Below are positions 1 through 5,206 of a stretch of 10,718 nt of DNA, piece after piece. Numbering within the stretch: the first letter of the stretch is position 1; every line of letters begins with the position of its first letter. The notes beneath the pieces are model-generated. The model ran no database searches. It had not been told where the DNA came from and saw only the letters and a list, made by a program, of their open reading frames with translations. The stretch covers positions 1 to 10,718 of the forward strand of contig QHNF01000029.1 of assembly GCA_003218345.1 (NCBI GenBank), read 5' to 3'. The stretch is from Verrucomicrobiota bacterium. Its GTDB lineage: Bacteria > Verrucomicrobiota > Verrucomicrobiia > Chthoniobacterales > UBA10450. The translations under genes and the position numbers were made by a program.

Positions 1-140
1 CCACGTGTGATTAACGAGGTGATTTCCGCCGCATTGATTGTATTTGGTTCCCCAATTTGCTTGAGGCCGCCACTGAGAAACACCACACCGATGGCTTCAA
101 AAACCAGCGCGACCAGCAGAATCAAAATAAACTTCGTCAC
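1..140 (-). CDS. Small DMT/EamA-family membrane transporter, N-terminal fragment
   Basis: The minus strand from a GTG at 138-140 encodes 46 residues before the left edge. Residues 3-22 (KFILILLVALVFEAIGVVFL) form one strong membrane helix, followed by SGGLKQIGEPNTI, then a polar stretch entering ITSLITR. A helix with an internal Glu and then an SxGLKQIGE-like loop is what I recall from the first helix of small four-helix drug/metabolite (EamA/DMT) transporters, which export small molecules across the inner membrane. The frame has a stop at 156-158 and no other standard start before 140, so GTG is the best start, although the AGGA upstream is only two bases away. The C-terminal three quarters lie outside the window, so family membership is tentative and substrate unknown. 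Gene presence is fairly secure because the hydrophobic reading is far more protein-like than the other frames. Confidence 0.6.
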   Translation of the reverse strand, partial: MTKFILILLVALVFEAIGVVFLSGGLKQIGEPNTINAAEITSLITR

Positions 141-350
141 AATCCTGATACCGGATCAACTCCCATTGCCGAGTCGTTCGACGACCGACTTTGCATTTGA
201 GCCAATCGAGCCGTTGAACTTCTGTTAAACTCATCGAGCGACGCTGGCGAGTAAAGCTCGGATCGCTATAAAAGCCTTCCGCGACGATCTTGAAACGACG
301 TGGAAACGCGCAGACACGCAATCCGAGATTCGCTGTTTTCAAGGTCACTA

Positions 351-385
351 CGGCTGGCAGCCGTCACCAACAGGCCAGCGGCCTG
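351..385. repeat. Double-hairpin intergenic repeat
   Basis: Two perfect small hairpins sit side by side: CGGCT-GGC-AGCCG at 351-363 and CAGGCC-AGC-GGCCTG at 371-385. The pairing of two GC-rich hairpins separated by a few bases is typical of REP-like dispersed repeats. It lies between divergent genes, so it is not a simple transcription terminator. Its dispersal in the genome is inferred, not shown. Confidence 0.6.
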
Positions 386-437
386 CGCTCCCCAATCCGT
401 AGAATGAAACCGCGGTCGGCGACCGGTGGCTACAACT

Positions 438-467
438 ATTCGTGTTCATTCGTGTCGATTCGTGGTT
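438..467. repeat. Three tandem decamers ATTCGTGNNN
   Basis: Three consecutive 10-base units (ATTCGTGTTC, ATTCGTGTCG, ATTCGTGGTT) share the first seven bases. The last unit ends 21 bases before the GFA start codon. The same core occurs twice in tandem at 3620-3639, so it is a recurrent motif in this genome. A unit length of 10 bases (one helical turn) would place repeated cores on one DNA face, but no binding protein is known to me. Confidence 0.75.
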
Positions 468-488
468 AAAGTGTGCTAAGCGAATTTT

Positions 489-887
489 ATGGAGTTCACT
501 GGTGGATGCGTTTGCGGCGGGACACGATACGTGTTGAAGAGTAAGCCCTTTGCTCTGGGTGATTGTCATTGCATCGATTGCCGGAGAAGCTCTGGCGCGC
601 CCTATGTCACTTGGGGATCTGTGCCTCGCGAAGATCTGTCGATAACAAAGGGTGAGCCGCGCAAGATCGTGCATGCGAATCGGATTCGCTCTTTTGCTGC
701 ATGTTGCGGGACGCACTTGTTTTTCGAGGACGCTAAAGATTCAGAGATGATCGATGTGACGATCGCGTCACTCGACGACCCCACACCGTTTGCGCCACAG
801 AAAGCAATCTGGCTCGAGGATAAATTACCGTGGGTTACGATCGACGAATCGCTTCCTTCTTTCCCGAAAACCCCAAAAACTTCCTGA
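489..887 (+). CDS. GFA/CENP-V family zinc-binding protein
   Basis: 132 residues with the layout of the glutathione-dependent formaldehyde-activating enzyme (GFA/CENP-V) fold: GGCVCGG at the N-terminus (Cys7, Cys9), DCHCIDCRRSSGAP (Cys26, Cys28, Cys31) and ACCGTHLFF (Cys72, Cys73). Members bind structural zinc. Some have been linked to glutathione-formaldehyde adducts, but most have no proven reaction, so the name should not be read as an enzyme assignment. The usual second zinc pair is F-C-x-x-C-G; here it reads F-A-A-C-C-G, so the first Cys is Ala and an extra Cys sits next to the second. Full length for the family. The start is fixed: an in-frame TAA lies at 477-479 and ATG 489 follows, without a clear Shine-Dalgarno. 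It is convergent with the ABM-like gene downstream and is likely monocistronic and cytosolic. Confidence 0.9.
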   Translation: MEFTGGCVCGGTRYVLKSKPFALGDCHCIDCRRSSGAPYVTWGSVPREDLSITKGEPRKIVHANRIRSFAACCGTHLFFEDAKDSEMIDVTIASLDDPTPFAPQKAIWLEDKLPWVTIDESLPSFPKTPKTS

Positions 888-947
888 TAAGCGCTCGCGA
901 CCGCCGGACGCGCCACCGATTAGCGAAATCCGTGCAACTCAATGATG

Positions 948-961
948 CGTGTAGATACACG
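948..961. terminator. Small hairpin between convergent genes
   Basis: A perfect six-base stem (CGTGTA-GA-TACACG) followed by TTT lies between the ends of the GFA gene (plus) and the ABM-like gene (minus), the place where a bidirectional terminator would be expected. The two-base loop is too tight to form as drawn, and the T run is only three long, so this is a weak candidate. Confidence 0.25.
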
Positions 962-1018
962 TTTGATTAAATTCCGTTCGCTGACTTGACTGGGGTACTC
1001 GCGGACAGTGGGTGCCCT

Positions 1019-1375
1019 TCAGTCCGGCAGGGTCGCTTCGAGCGTAAACCATGCGGGATTCAGATGTGCGAGCGGCCCTTTCAACTTTTGAAGTTCCTCT
1101 GCCGGGCCATGCAATTCTATGCGGGTGAGATCCGCCATCGTGAGCATTTCCGTGAACAGCGCACCGACGTTTTCCAGATGAACGAGAACGCCCTCGGCGC
1201 TTTCGTATCCTTCACGGCAGCAAACTTCGTCGCCATTGATGCTGAAGCCGTAGAAAAGATTGTTTTTTTCGGTCGCAGTCTTCTCGACGAACTGCGGAAA
1301 CGCAGATCTGACCTCCTCAAGTTTTCCTGGGTGCACTTTGAAGTAAGGATGCAGGCTGACGAAATTTGATCGCAT
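1019..1375 (-). CDS. ABM-like (dimeric alpha-beta barrel) small protein
   Basis: 118 residues from ATG 1375. The opening SNFVSLHPYFKVHPGKLEEV is a beta strand followed by a helix, as in antibiotic-biosynthesis-monooxygenase (ABM) and related dimeric ferredoxin-like proteins. Next come NLFYGFSINGDEVCCREGY (paired strands), EGVLVHLENVGALFTEML (helix), TRIELHGPAEELQKL and NPAWF. No cofactor site is apparent. Some relatives are quinol monooxygenases and many are uncharacterised, so I infer the fold and not the reaction. A longer reading from ATG 1420 adds 15 residues (MPAVRHVHALSVRFN) that do not look like part of the fold. Neither start has a clear ribosome-binding site, so the start is uncertain. 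It follows the membrane-protein gene by about 195 bases, so co-transcription is possible but not obvious. Probably cytosolic. Confidence 0.75.
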   Translation of the reverse strand: MRSNFVSLHPYFKVHPGKLEEVRSAFPQFVEKTATEKNNLFYGFSINGDEVCCREGYESAEGVLVHLENVGALFTEMLTMADLTRIELHGPAEELQKLKGPLAHLNPAWFTLEATLPD

Positions 1376-1569
1376 ATTGAAGCGTACGCTCAGCGCATGA
1401 ACGTGTCGAACAGCTGGCATGTTTACACAGCAAGATCTTCGTTCGGCATTGCAACGTCTTGGCGATCGCAGATGTGCTGAGCAATAGAGGTTCGTGTTTC
1501 CTCCTTCCTGTCGATTTACCGGACGCGAGAACCAAGTAACCTGAAAGCTTCAAGTGCGTTCTTAGCCTT

Positions 1570-1974
1570 CTAAGCTCTGGTTTCCCGCCTCCGCGATTGT
1601 TCCCTGAAGAGTCCACCGCCTACGGTACAGACCATGAGAGTCGCCGCGGCAAGAGCATCGAACCAAAACGGAGCAGTACTTCGCTTGAAAAAGAACAAGA
1701 CAAAGATTGTATCGCCAATCAGCGGAACCAGGACCAGGGAAGCATTGAACAAGCCTCGACCGGGTCCGATCAAACCCGCTGTGTAGCCCCCGACGAGACC
1801 AGCGATAACCGCCACCAGCATTCCTGCCCCCAGAATAAGCGGAGAACCTCCGTAAAGTGGGCGCCCCCCGAGGACACCGTTAAAACCCAAGGAGGTGAGA
1901 AGGACAATTACGCCGTACCCAACGAACATCGCGGCAGCGCCTTGAACAATTGAGAATATCACTTGCTGTCGCAT
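1570..1974 (-). CDS. Four-helix membrane protein of unknown function
   Basis: 134 residues, strongly hydrophobic. Helices fall at about residues 7-29, 45-68, 77-96 and 104-122, the second and third being rich in Gly (VIAGLVGGYTAGLIGPGRG), and the tail is basic (REQSRRRETRA), suggesting a cytosolic C-terminus. I do not recognise a named family; the Gly-rich pattern is seen in small integral proteins with packed helices and in fragments of transporters, and no catalytic or metal-binding motif is evident. The ATG at 1974 follows the stop of the secreted-protein gene by only 11 bases, which argues for one transcript and possible translational re-initiation, since no Shine-Dalgarno is visible. The two products may therefore work together at the envelope, but this is inference from spacing alone. 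Confidence 0.75.
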   Translation of the reverse strand: MRQQVIFSIVQGAAAMFVGYGVIVLLTSLGFNGVLGGRPLYGGSPLILGAGMLVAVIAGLVGGYTAGLIGPGRGLFNASLVLVPLIGDTIFVLFFFKRSTAPFWFDALAAATLMVCTVGGGLFREQSRRRETRA

Positions 1975-1985
1975 TCAGAAATCTG

Positions 1986-2522
1986 TTACTGGGCCACCTC
2001 GTACCGGACCTTAACTAGCGGCGTCAGGGCATTCCCTTTTCGTGCGAAAATCTCGTTATCCCACGCTTCATTCCCATGCGGCGTTACTTGCGCCGCGTAA
2101 TCCGCTGTCTTCCCGTCCGGCTCTATCTCCTGGAACTCGTGGATCAGTTTTCCATCTTCCATTTTCACTGTGCCTTTGGTGAGACTTCCTTTTGCGTCCA
2201 CATACCAAAAGACGATGACGCGCTGCTGCGGGTCCCATGCGTAAAGCCCATCGATGTAAGGGCTCGCCTTCCCGTCAGAGACAAGTTCGTTGCTGATGCG
2301 AATGGCCTGACGGTTTTGAGTCCAGGTAAATGTCGCGTGAATCTTTTTCTTCTTGCCTTCAGGCGAATCGGGGAGCTTGGCGTCCCATTCATGGGTGGTC
2401 AGGAACCTGATCGGTTCCAGTGGCGTCACGGACGTCGTGGACGTTTGCGCGTGAGCGCACAGAATCGCGATTGCGCCCGCGCCGATCAAAACAACAACTT
2501 TAGGAATTTGTATCCATTTCAT
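1986..2522 (-). CDS. Secreted small beta-rich protein of unknown function
   Basis: 178 residues from ATG 2522. Residues 1-25 are a Sec signal peptide: MKW, a basic Lys8, hydrophobic VVVLIGAGAIAIL, then AHA before the likely cut at Gln26. The mature part alternates short strands and turns (RFLTTHEWDAKL, AIRISNELVSDG, YAWDPQQRVIVFWYVD, KGTVKMEDGKLIHEF), resembling a lipocalin-like or DUF1579-like barrel; that likeness is weak. The start is chosen because AGGA sits eight bases before ATG 2522 and the signal peptide begins there; ATG 2531 (three residues longer) overlaps that AGGA, and ATG 2573 would place 17 polar residues before the signal. It lies 72 bases after the AraC gene and 11 before the membrane-protein gene, so it may be regulated with them. 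No cysteine in the mature part, and no lipobox. Confidence 0.75.
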   Translation of the reverse strand: MKWIQIPKVVVLIGAGAIAILCAHAQTSTTSVTPLEPIRFLTTHEWDAKLPDSPEGKKKKIHATFTWTQNRQAIRISNELVSDGKASPYIDGLYAWDPQQRVIVFWYVDAKGSLTKGTVKMEDGKLIHEFQEIEPDGKTADYAAQVTPHGNEAWDNEIFARKGNALTPLVKVRYEVAQ

Positions 2523-2594
2523 CGATTGCATCCTGCCAGACTTCGCCGTGCGAGGATTGTAGAAAATTGACATTTGTTCGCGCGCGAGCGCGGA

Positions 2595-3413
2595 TTATTC
2601 GACTTCCAGATAATTCAGAAAGGGCCCGCGCTTCGTCAGATAGCGGGCGGGAGTCAATCCGCTGAACGCGCGAAATTCATGGATCAAATGCGCCTGATCG
2701 TGATAACCGCACGTTGCCGCCGTGCCTGCCCAATCCACTTCCGCCTTTTGTCCGACGGATCGAATCACGCGTTGAAACGCGCAGAGCCGCGCGAACAACT
2801 TGGGCGTCAATCCAACACACCGATCGAACTCGCGCAGCAAATGTTTGTGACTGATCCCAATCGTGTCCGCAATCTTCCCGATCCGCACCGCGTCCAATCC
2901 GCCGTGGATCACCCGCAACGCATGACTGACCGAGCGTGTCGGTTGCGTTCGAGAACGCGCGCGTTGGACAAGCCACGACTCCAGAAGATCGAACCGCGAA
3001 CCGTCATCCCGCGATTCGCCCAGCGCTTCGCGCAGATCTTCAATCTCGCGGCCCACGATCGTCTCCAACTCCACCACTTGATCGGTAAATTCGTGCAGTG
3101 GAATTCCCAGAAACGGCCACGCGCCGCCCGCGCGCAGCCGGACGCCGACCAGATGCACGTAACCGATTTCATCAATCACGATAGGCGCCGTCCTTTCACC
3201 TGAGATCCAGCTATGTCGAAAAATCGTATGCTTTGCCGGATTATCCCGCGCGCAAAGCTTCTGCGGATCGCCGAGATTGATAATCAACTCCATCGTTCCG
3301 TCTGGCAGAATCATATTGCGCCAGCACACCGGCAAATAACCACGCACCATCCAAAGATGTTCGACATGCGGCGCTAAAGCCGGCGAAACCGGCCGAATAC
3401 AATGGGACAGCAC
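2595..3413 (-). CDS. AraC-family transcriptional regulator with DUF6597-type N-terminal domain
   Basis: 272 residues. The N-terminal half has the marks of the DUF6597 sensor domain: APHVEHLWMVRG, ILPDGTMELIINLGDP and VRLRAGGAWPFLGIP near residue 100, where the ligand pocket would be. The C-terminal third is an AraC double helix-turn-helix: first helix pair about residues 174-210 (IGKIADTIGISHKHLLREF, GLTPKLFARL), second about 228-259 (CGYHDQAHLIHEFRAFSGL then TPARYL). Binding sites and inducer are unknown. The start is GTG 3413, preceded closely by TAGGA; the residues after it match how such proteins begin. It is upstream of the secreted-protein gene on the same strand with a 72-base gap, making that gene and the membrane-protein gene plausible targets. 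It may also regulate itself from the region above 3413. Confidence 0.92.
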   Translation of the reverse strand: MLSHCIRPVSPALAPHVEHLWMVRGYLPVCWRNMILPDGTMELIINLGDPQKLCARDNPAKHTIFRHSWISGERTAPIVIDEIGYVHLVGVRLRAGGAWPFLGIPLHEFTDQVVELETIVGREIEDLREALGESRDDGSRFDLLESWLVQRARSRTQPTRSVSHALRVIHGGLDAVRIGKIADTIGISHKHLLREFDRCVGLTPKLFARLCAFQRVIRSVGQKAEVDWAGTAATCGYHDQAHLIHEFRAFSGLTPARYLTKRGPFLNYLEVE

Positions 3414-3549
3414 GGATCCTACCGTGCCGCACTGCCCTTCCCGCCGTCAAGCCGTGCTGGTGTCAAAGAAAAGCTCAACGCTAAATGCTCGCGTAATGCC
3501 CGATTAGCGTGATTTTACCCGCGAGGTTCCGATGAATGCAGCAAAGTTC

Positions 3550-3591
3550 GTGACGGCGAGCCGCCTTCACCAGCACGCGAGGCGCGCGTGC
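3550..3591. repeat. REP-like double hairpin
   Basis: The first hairpin is GTGACGGCG-AGC-CGCCTTCAC (3550-3570), with eight of nine pairs matching. The second has perfect arms GCACGCG (3573-3579) and CGCGTGC (3585-3591). The two are separated by two bases. On the minus strand the element reads through as the peptide ARAPRVLVKAARRHEL. Similar Arg/Pro/Val-rich peptides turn up as false gene calls in repeat-rich genomes, which supports a dispersed repeat. Copy number cannot be judged from one window. Confidence 0.65.
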
Positions 3592-3619
3592 GCTACCCAG
3601 CCGCAGAAAATTTTGCCTG

Positions 3620-3639
3620 ATTCGTGCTAATTCGTGCGT
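3620..3639. repeat. Two tandem decamers ATTCGTGNNN
   Basis: ATTCGTGCTA and ATTCGTGCGT are adjacent 10-base units with the same seven-base core as the three units at 438-467, in the same orientation. It lies 29 bases beyond the double hairpin. Confidence 0.65.
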
Positions 3640-3724
3640 GCCGTCCCCTAATCTTTCAGAACACCACGGTGTACGAAAGGCGTAAGCAGATGACCGATCG
3701 TGCGAGCCGACGGACATTGCAGTG

Positions 3725-3741
3725 GCAGCCGCGACGGCTGC
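3725..3741. repeat. Perfect hairpin, GCAGCCG stem
   Basis: GCAGCCG-CGA-CGGCTGC is a perfect seven-pair stem with a three-base loop. It contains the same AGCCG/CGGCT palindrome core as the hairpin at 351-363, so both could belong to one repeat family. It is not followed by a T run. Confidence 0.5.
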
Positions 3742-3922
3742 GTTCTGACTAACACGCGGGCAGCGATTTCTTTCCGCCCTTTGTGTGTGGCACAGTCACC
3801 CATCACCCGTCTGCCACCCCGTGCCCGTTGCGAAAGGCGGGTCGCTTCTTACATTGTTCAGGCAATCGGTTGCTTCGAGTTTGCTTCTGCCTTCCCTTTC
3901 TGAAAGCTAAAAATGTACTTGT

Positions 3923-3960
3923 GAGTCCTGACCTCTGACTCCCGACTCTGACCTCTGCCC
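3923..3960. repeat. Low-complexity CTGACCTCTGAC stretch
   Basis: Degenerate iterations of CTGACCTCTGACTCC and CCGACTCTGACCTCTG make a pyrimidine-rich block, with the perfect word CTGACCTCTG occurring twice (3928-3937 and 3948-3957) 20 bases apart. It ends just before the acetyltransferase remnant and could be the scar of replication slippage or of rearrangement there. Confidence 0.55.
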
Positions 3961-3961
3961 T

Positions 3962-4045
3962 GTGTCCTTTGATCTTCAAACTAATCTAAAAGGCGAGGGC
4001 GATTTGACAACATACGGGTTGAGCATTTTAAGTCTCACCCCATGA
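3962..4045 (+). pseudogene. Remnant of a GNAT acetyltransferase 5' end
   Basis: Bases 3963-3996 match 5208-5241, the first codons of the intact acetyltransferase gene, at 30 of 34 positions, including a perfect 17-base run and a perfect 12-base run. Read in the same frame from GTG 3962 it gives VSFDLQTNLKGEG, against MSFDLQPRLKGEL in the intact protein. Similarity stops after the GGCGA at 3996, and the frame runs on for 15 more codons to TGA 4043-4045. That stop overlaps the kelch start codon as ATGA. It is therefore either a dead fragment left by duplication and deletion, or a 27-residue leader frame that could couple translation to the kelch gene. There is no clear Shine-Dalgarno before GTG 3962, which favours a dead fragment. 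Confidence 0.75.
4004..4032 (+). promoter_or_regulatory. Candidate sigma-70-type promoter for the kelch gene
   Basis: A perfect TTGACA (4004-4009) is followed after 17 bases by TTTAAG (4027-4032), matching four of six of the TATAAT box. Transcription would begin near 4039-4040, two or three bases before the kelch ATG at 4042, which predicts an almost leaderless message. No Shine-Dalgarno precedes that ATG, which fits. Confidence 0.5.
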
Positions 4046-5040
4046 CACTCACTCAGATTCGACGTTTTTCGCATTCGTTCGTGATCCTTATCTGCTGCTG
4101 CCTTCCGATCGTATTTGGATCAAGTGTAACGGCGGCTCGTCCGCGTTCCCCGGGATGGGTTCAGCTTTCGCCAACCAATTCTCCTCCGCCGCGCTCATAC
4201 CTGGCGGTGATGTACGATCCGGCCAGCGGAAAAGTAATTGCGTTCGGCGGATTCGACGGCACAGCATATCTAAATGACACGTGGACATTCGATGGCAAAA
4301 ACTGGACGCAGATCGCCCCACAGCTTTCGCCTCCAGCGCGCGCTGCCGCCCAAATGACCTACGATTCTGTCAGTCAGAAAGTAGTGCTCTTCGGCGGGTA
4401 CGACGGAACAAATTACCTGGGAGACACCTGGCTTTGGGATGGGACAGCATCACAGTGGATACAGGCCACGCCTGTGCATCAGCCTCCGGCTGTCACCGGT
4501 CCGATGCTCTTTCCCGACCCAAATGGCAGGGCTGATCTCTTTGGCGGGTTCGACGGACAATTCTACCAGCTCAGTATGTGGCAATGGAACGGTTCCGATT
4601 GGATGCAGTTATTTCCGTCGACGGTTCCGTTTGCTCGCGCTTCAGCGGCCGTTGCGGCGAATCCTTTCACGGGGGAGGTTGTTATGTTTGGTGGTCTCGC
4701 CGACGTCAATCCGGTTAATACCTGGACCTACGACGGTACAACATGGACTCTGCAATCTCCGCAAACTCAACCTACATGGGTGTACGCAGGCTCCGCCGCT
4801 TTCGACCCGGGAAGGCAATCAGTGGTTCTCTTTGGCGGCGGAAGCGGTGGCGTAGACCAAAACAGCACATGGGTATGGGGGCGGGGTCGTCCCAATTGGA
4901 CACACCTGCCTACAGTGCAGTCGCCTCCAGCACGCGAAGGTGCCGGTATGACCTATGACGCTTTCTTACACCGTGTGATTCTCTTCGGCGGACAAGACAA
5001 TAACGGATATTTCAACGATACTTGGGAACTCATCCCGTAA
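4042..5040 (+). CDS. Exported six-bladed kelch-repeat propeller protein
   Basis: 332 residues. The N-terminus (RRFSHSFVILICCCLPIVFG, then VTAA) is a signal peptide with a likely cut near residue 31. The mature protein has six FGG motifs at residues 68, 117, 167, 216, 264 and 315, spaced 48-51 apart. Each is preceded by a strand such as KVVLFGG and followed by DG, an NDTW-type turn and W-x-x-x-x-P. This is the kelch/galactose-oxidase-type beta propeller. The segment GWVQLSP at 38-44 supplies the strand matching the end segment NDTWELIP, so the ring can close. No catalytic domain is attached; such proteins usually bind proteins or glycans outside the cytoplasm, and partner and role here are unknown. 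No cysteine in the mature part. Expression probably starts at the promoter at 4004-4032. The gene lies between a fragment of and the intact acetyltransferase gene. Confidence 0.92.
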   Translation: MTLTQIRRFSHSFVILICCCLPIVFGSSVTAARPRSPGWVQLSPTNSPPPRSYLAVMYDPASGKVIAFGGFDGTAYLNDTWTFDGKNWTQIAPQLSPPARAAAQMTYDSVSQKVVLFGGYDGTNYLGDTWLWDGTASQWIQATPVHQPPAVTGPMLFPDPNGRADLFGGFDGQFYQLSMWQWNGSDWMQLFPSTVPFARASAAVAANPFTGEVVMFGGLADVNPVNTWTYDGTTWTLQSPQTQPTWVYAGSAAFDPGRQSVVLFGGGSGGVDQNSTWVWGRGRPNWTHLPTVQSPPAREGAGMTYDAFLHRVILFGGQDNNGYFNDTWELIP

Positions 5041-5102
5041 CGCTCGTCAGACCGCAGTTGTTTGCGCCAGTGCGTCTGGAGCGCAGTGATGGCAATAGCT
5101 CC

Positions 5103-5123
5103 AGCGCAGAAAAAACCTGCGCT
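5103..5123 (+). terminator. Hairpin after the kelch gene
   Basis: AGCGCAG and CTGCGCT form a perfect seven-pair stem around a seven-base loop (AAAAAAC), 62 bases after the kelch stop. No T run follows, so an intrinsic terminator would be weak. It may instead be a structural element in the 166-base gap before the acetyltransferase, which shows nothing else distinct. Confidence 0.3.
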
Positions 5124-5206
5124 AGATCTCGTACAGTCGCGCCGACCGTAATGCGAAATTTCTCATTGCTGACTTCACCGGATACGGTTGCACGATCAGA
5201 ACAAGA

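Larger units (their letters stand above)
141..488. other. Intergenic region with two short repeat elements
   Basis: This 348-base gap separates the divergent transporter fragment (minus) and the GFA gene (plus). The left part (141-345) shows no convincing gene. A minus-strand open frame at 97-348 starts inside a palindromic repeat, overlaps the transporter N-terminus in another frame and has a composition rich in Arg, Cys and Trp, so I treat it as spurious. The right part holds paired hairpins at 351-385 and a decamer tandem repeat at 438-467. Promoters for both flanking genes must lie here, but I cannot point to convincing -35/-10 boxes. Confidence 0.6.
3414..4041. other. Gene-poor, repeat-rich intergenic region
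   Basis: This 628-base gap between divergent genes holds no convincing full gene. Minus-strand frame 3481-3717 encodes GSARAPRVLVKAARRHEL, which is simply the translation of a palindromic repeat. The gap contains the double hairpin at 3550-3591, tandem decamers at 3620-3639, a hairpin at 3725-3741, a CTGACCTCTGAC-type low-complexity stretch at 3923-3960, a remnant of an acetyltransferase 5' end at 3962-4045 and a candidate promoter at 4004-4032. Nothing specific is seen in 3414-3549 or 3742-3922. Confidence 0.7.

Noticed and set aside
97..348. 83-residue minus-strand frame upstream of the transporter fragment
   Set aside because: It starts inside a palindromic repeat, overlaps the transporter N-terminus in another frame and has no recognisable domain or hydrophobic pattern.
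986..1369. 127-residue plus-strand frame opposite the ABM-like gene
   Set aside because: The minus strand gives a protein with a coherent alpha-beta pattern; this one is its antisense shadow with irregular composition.
2076..3203. Long plus-strand frames opposite the secreted-protein and AraC genes
   Set aside because: The minus-strand readings contain a signal peptide and a full AraC double helix-turn-helix; the plus-strand frames are Arg/Pro/Cys-rich shadows.
3481..3717. 78-residue minus-strand frame in the large intergenic region
   Set aside because: Its most distinctive part is the translation of the double-hairpin repeat; the rest shows no protein-like pattern.
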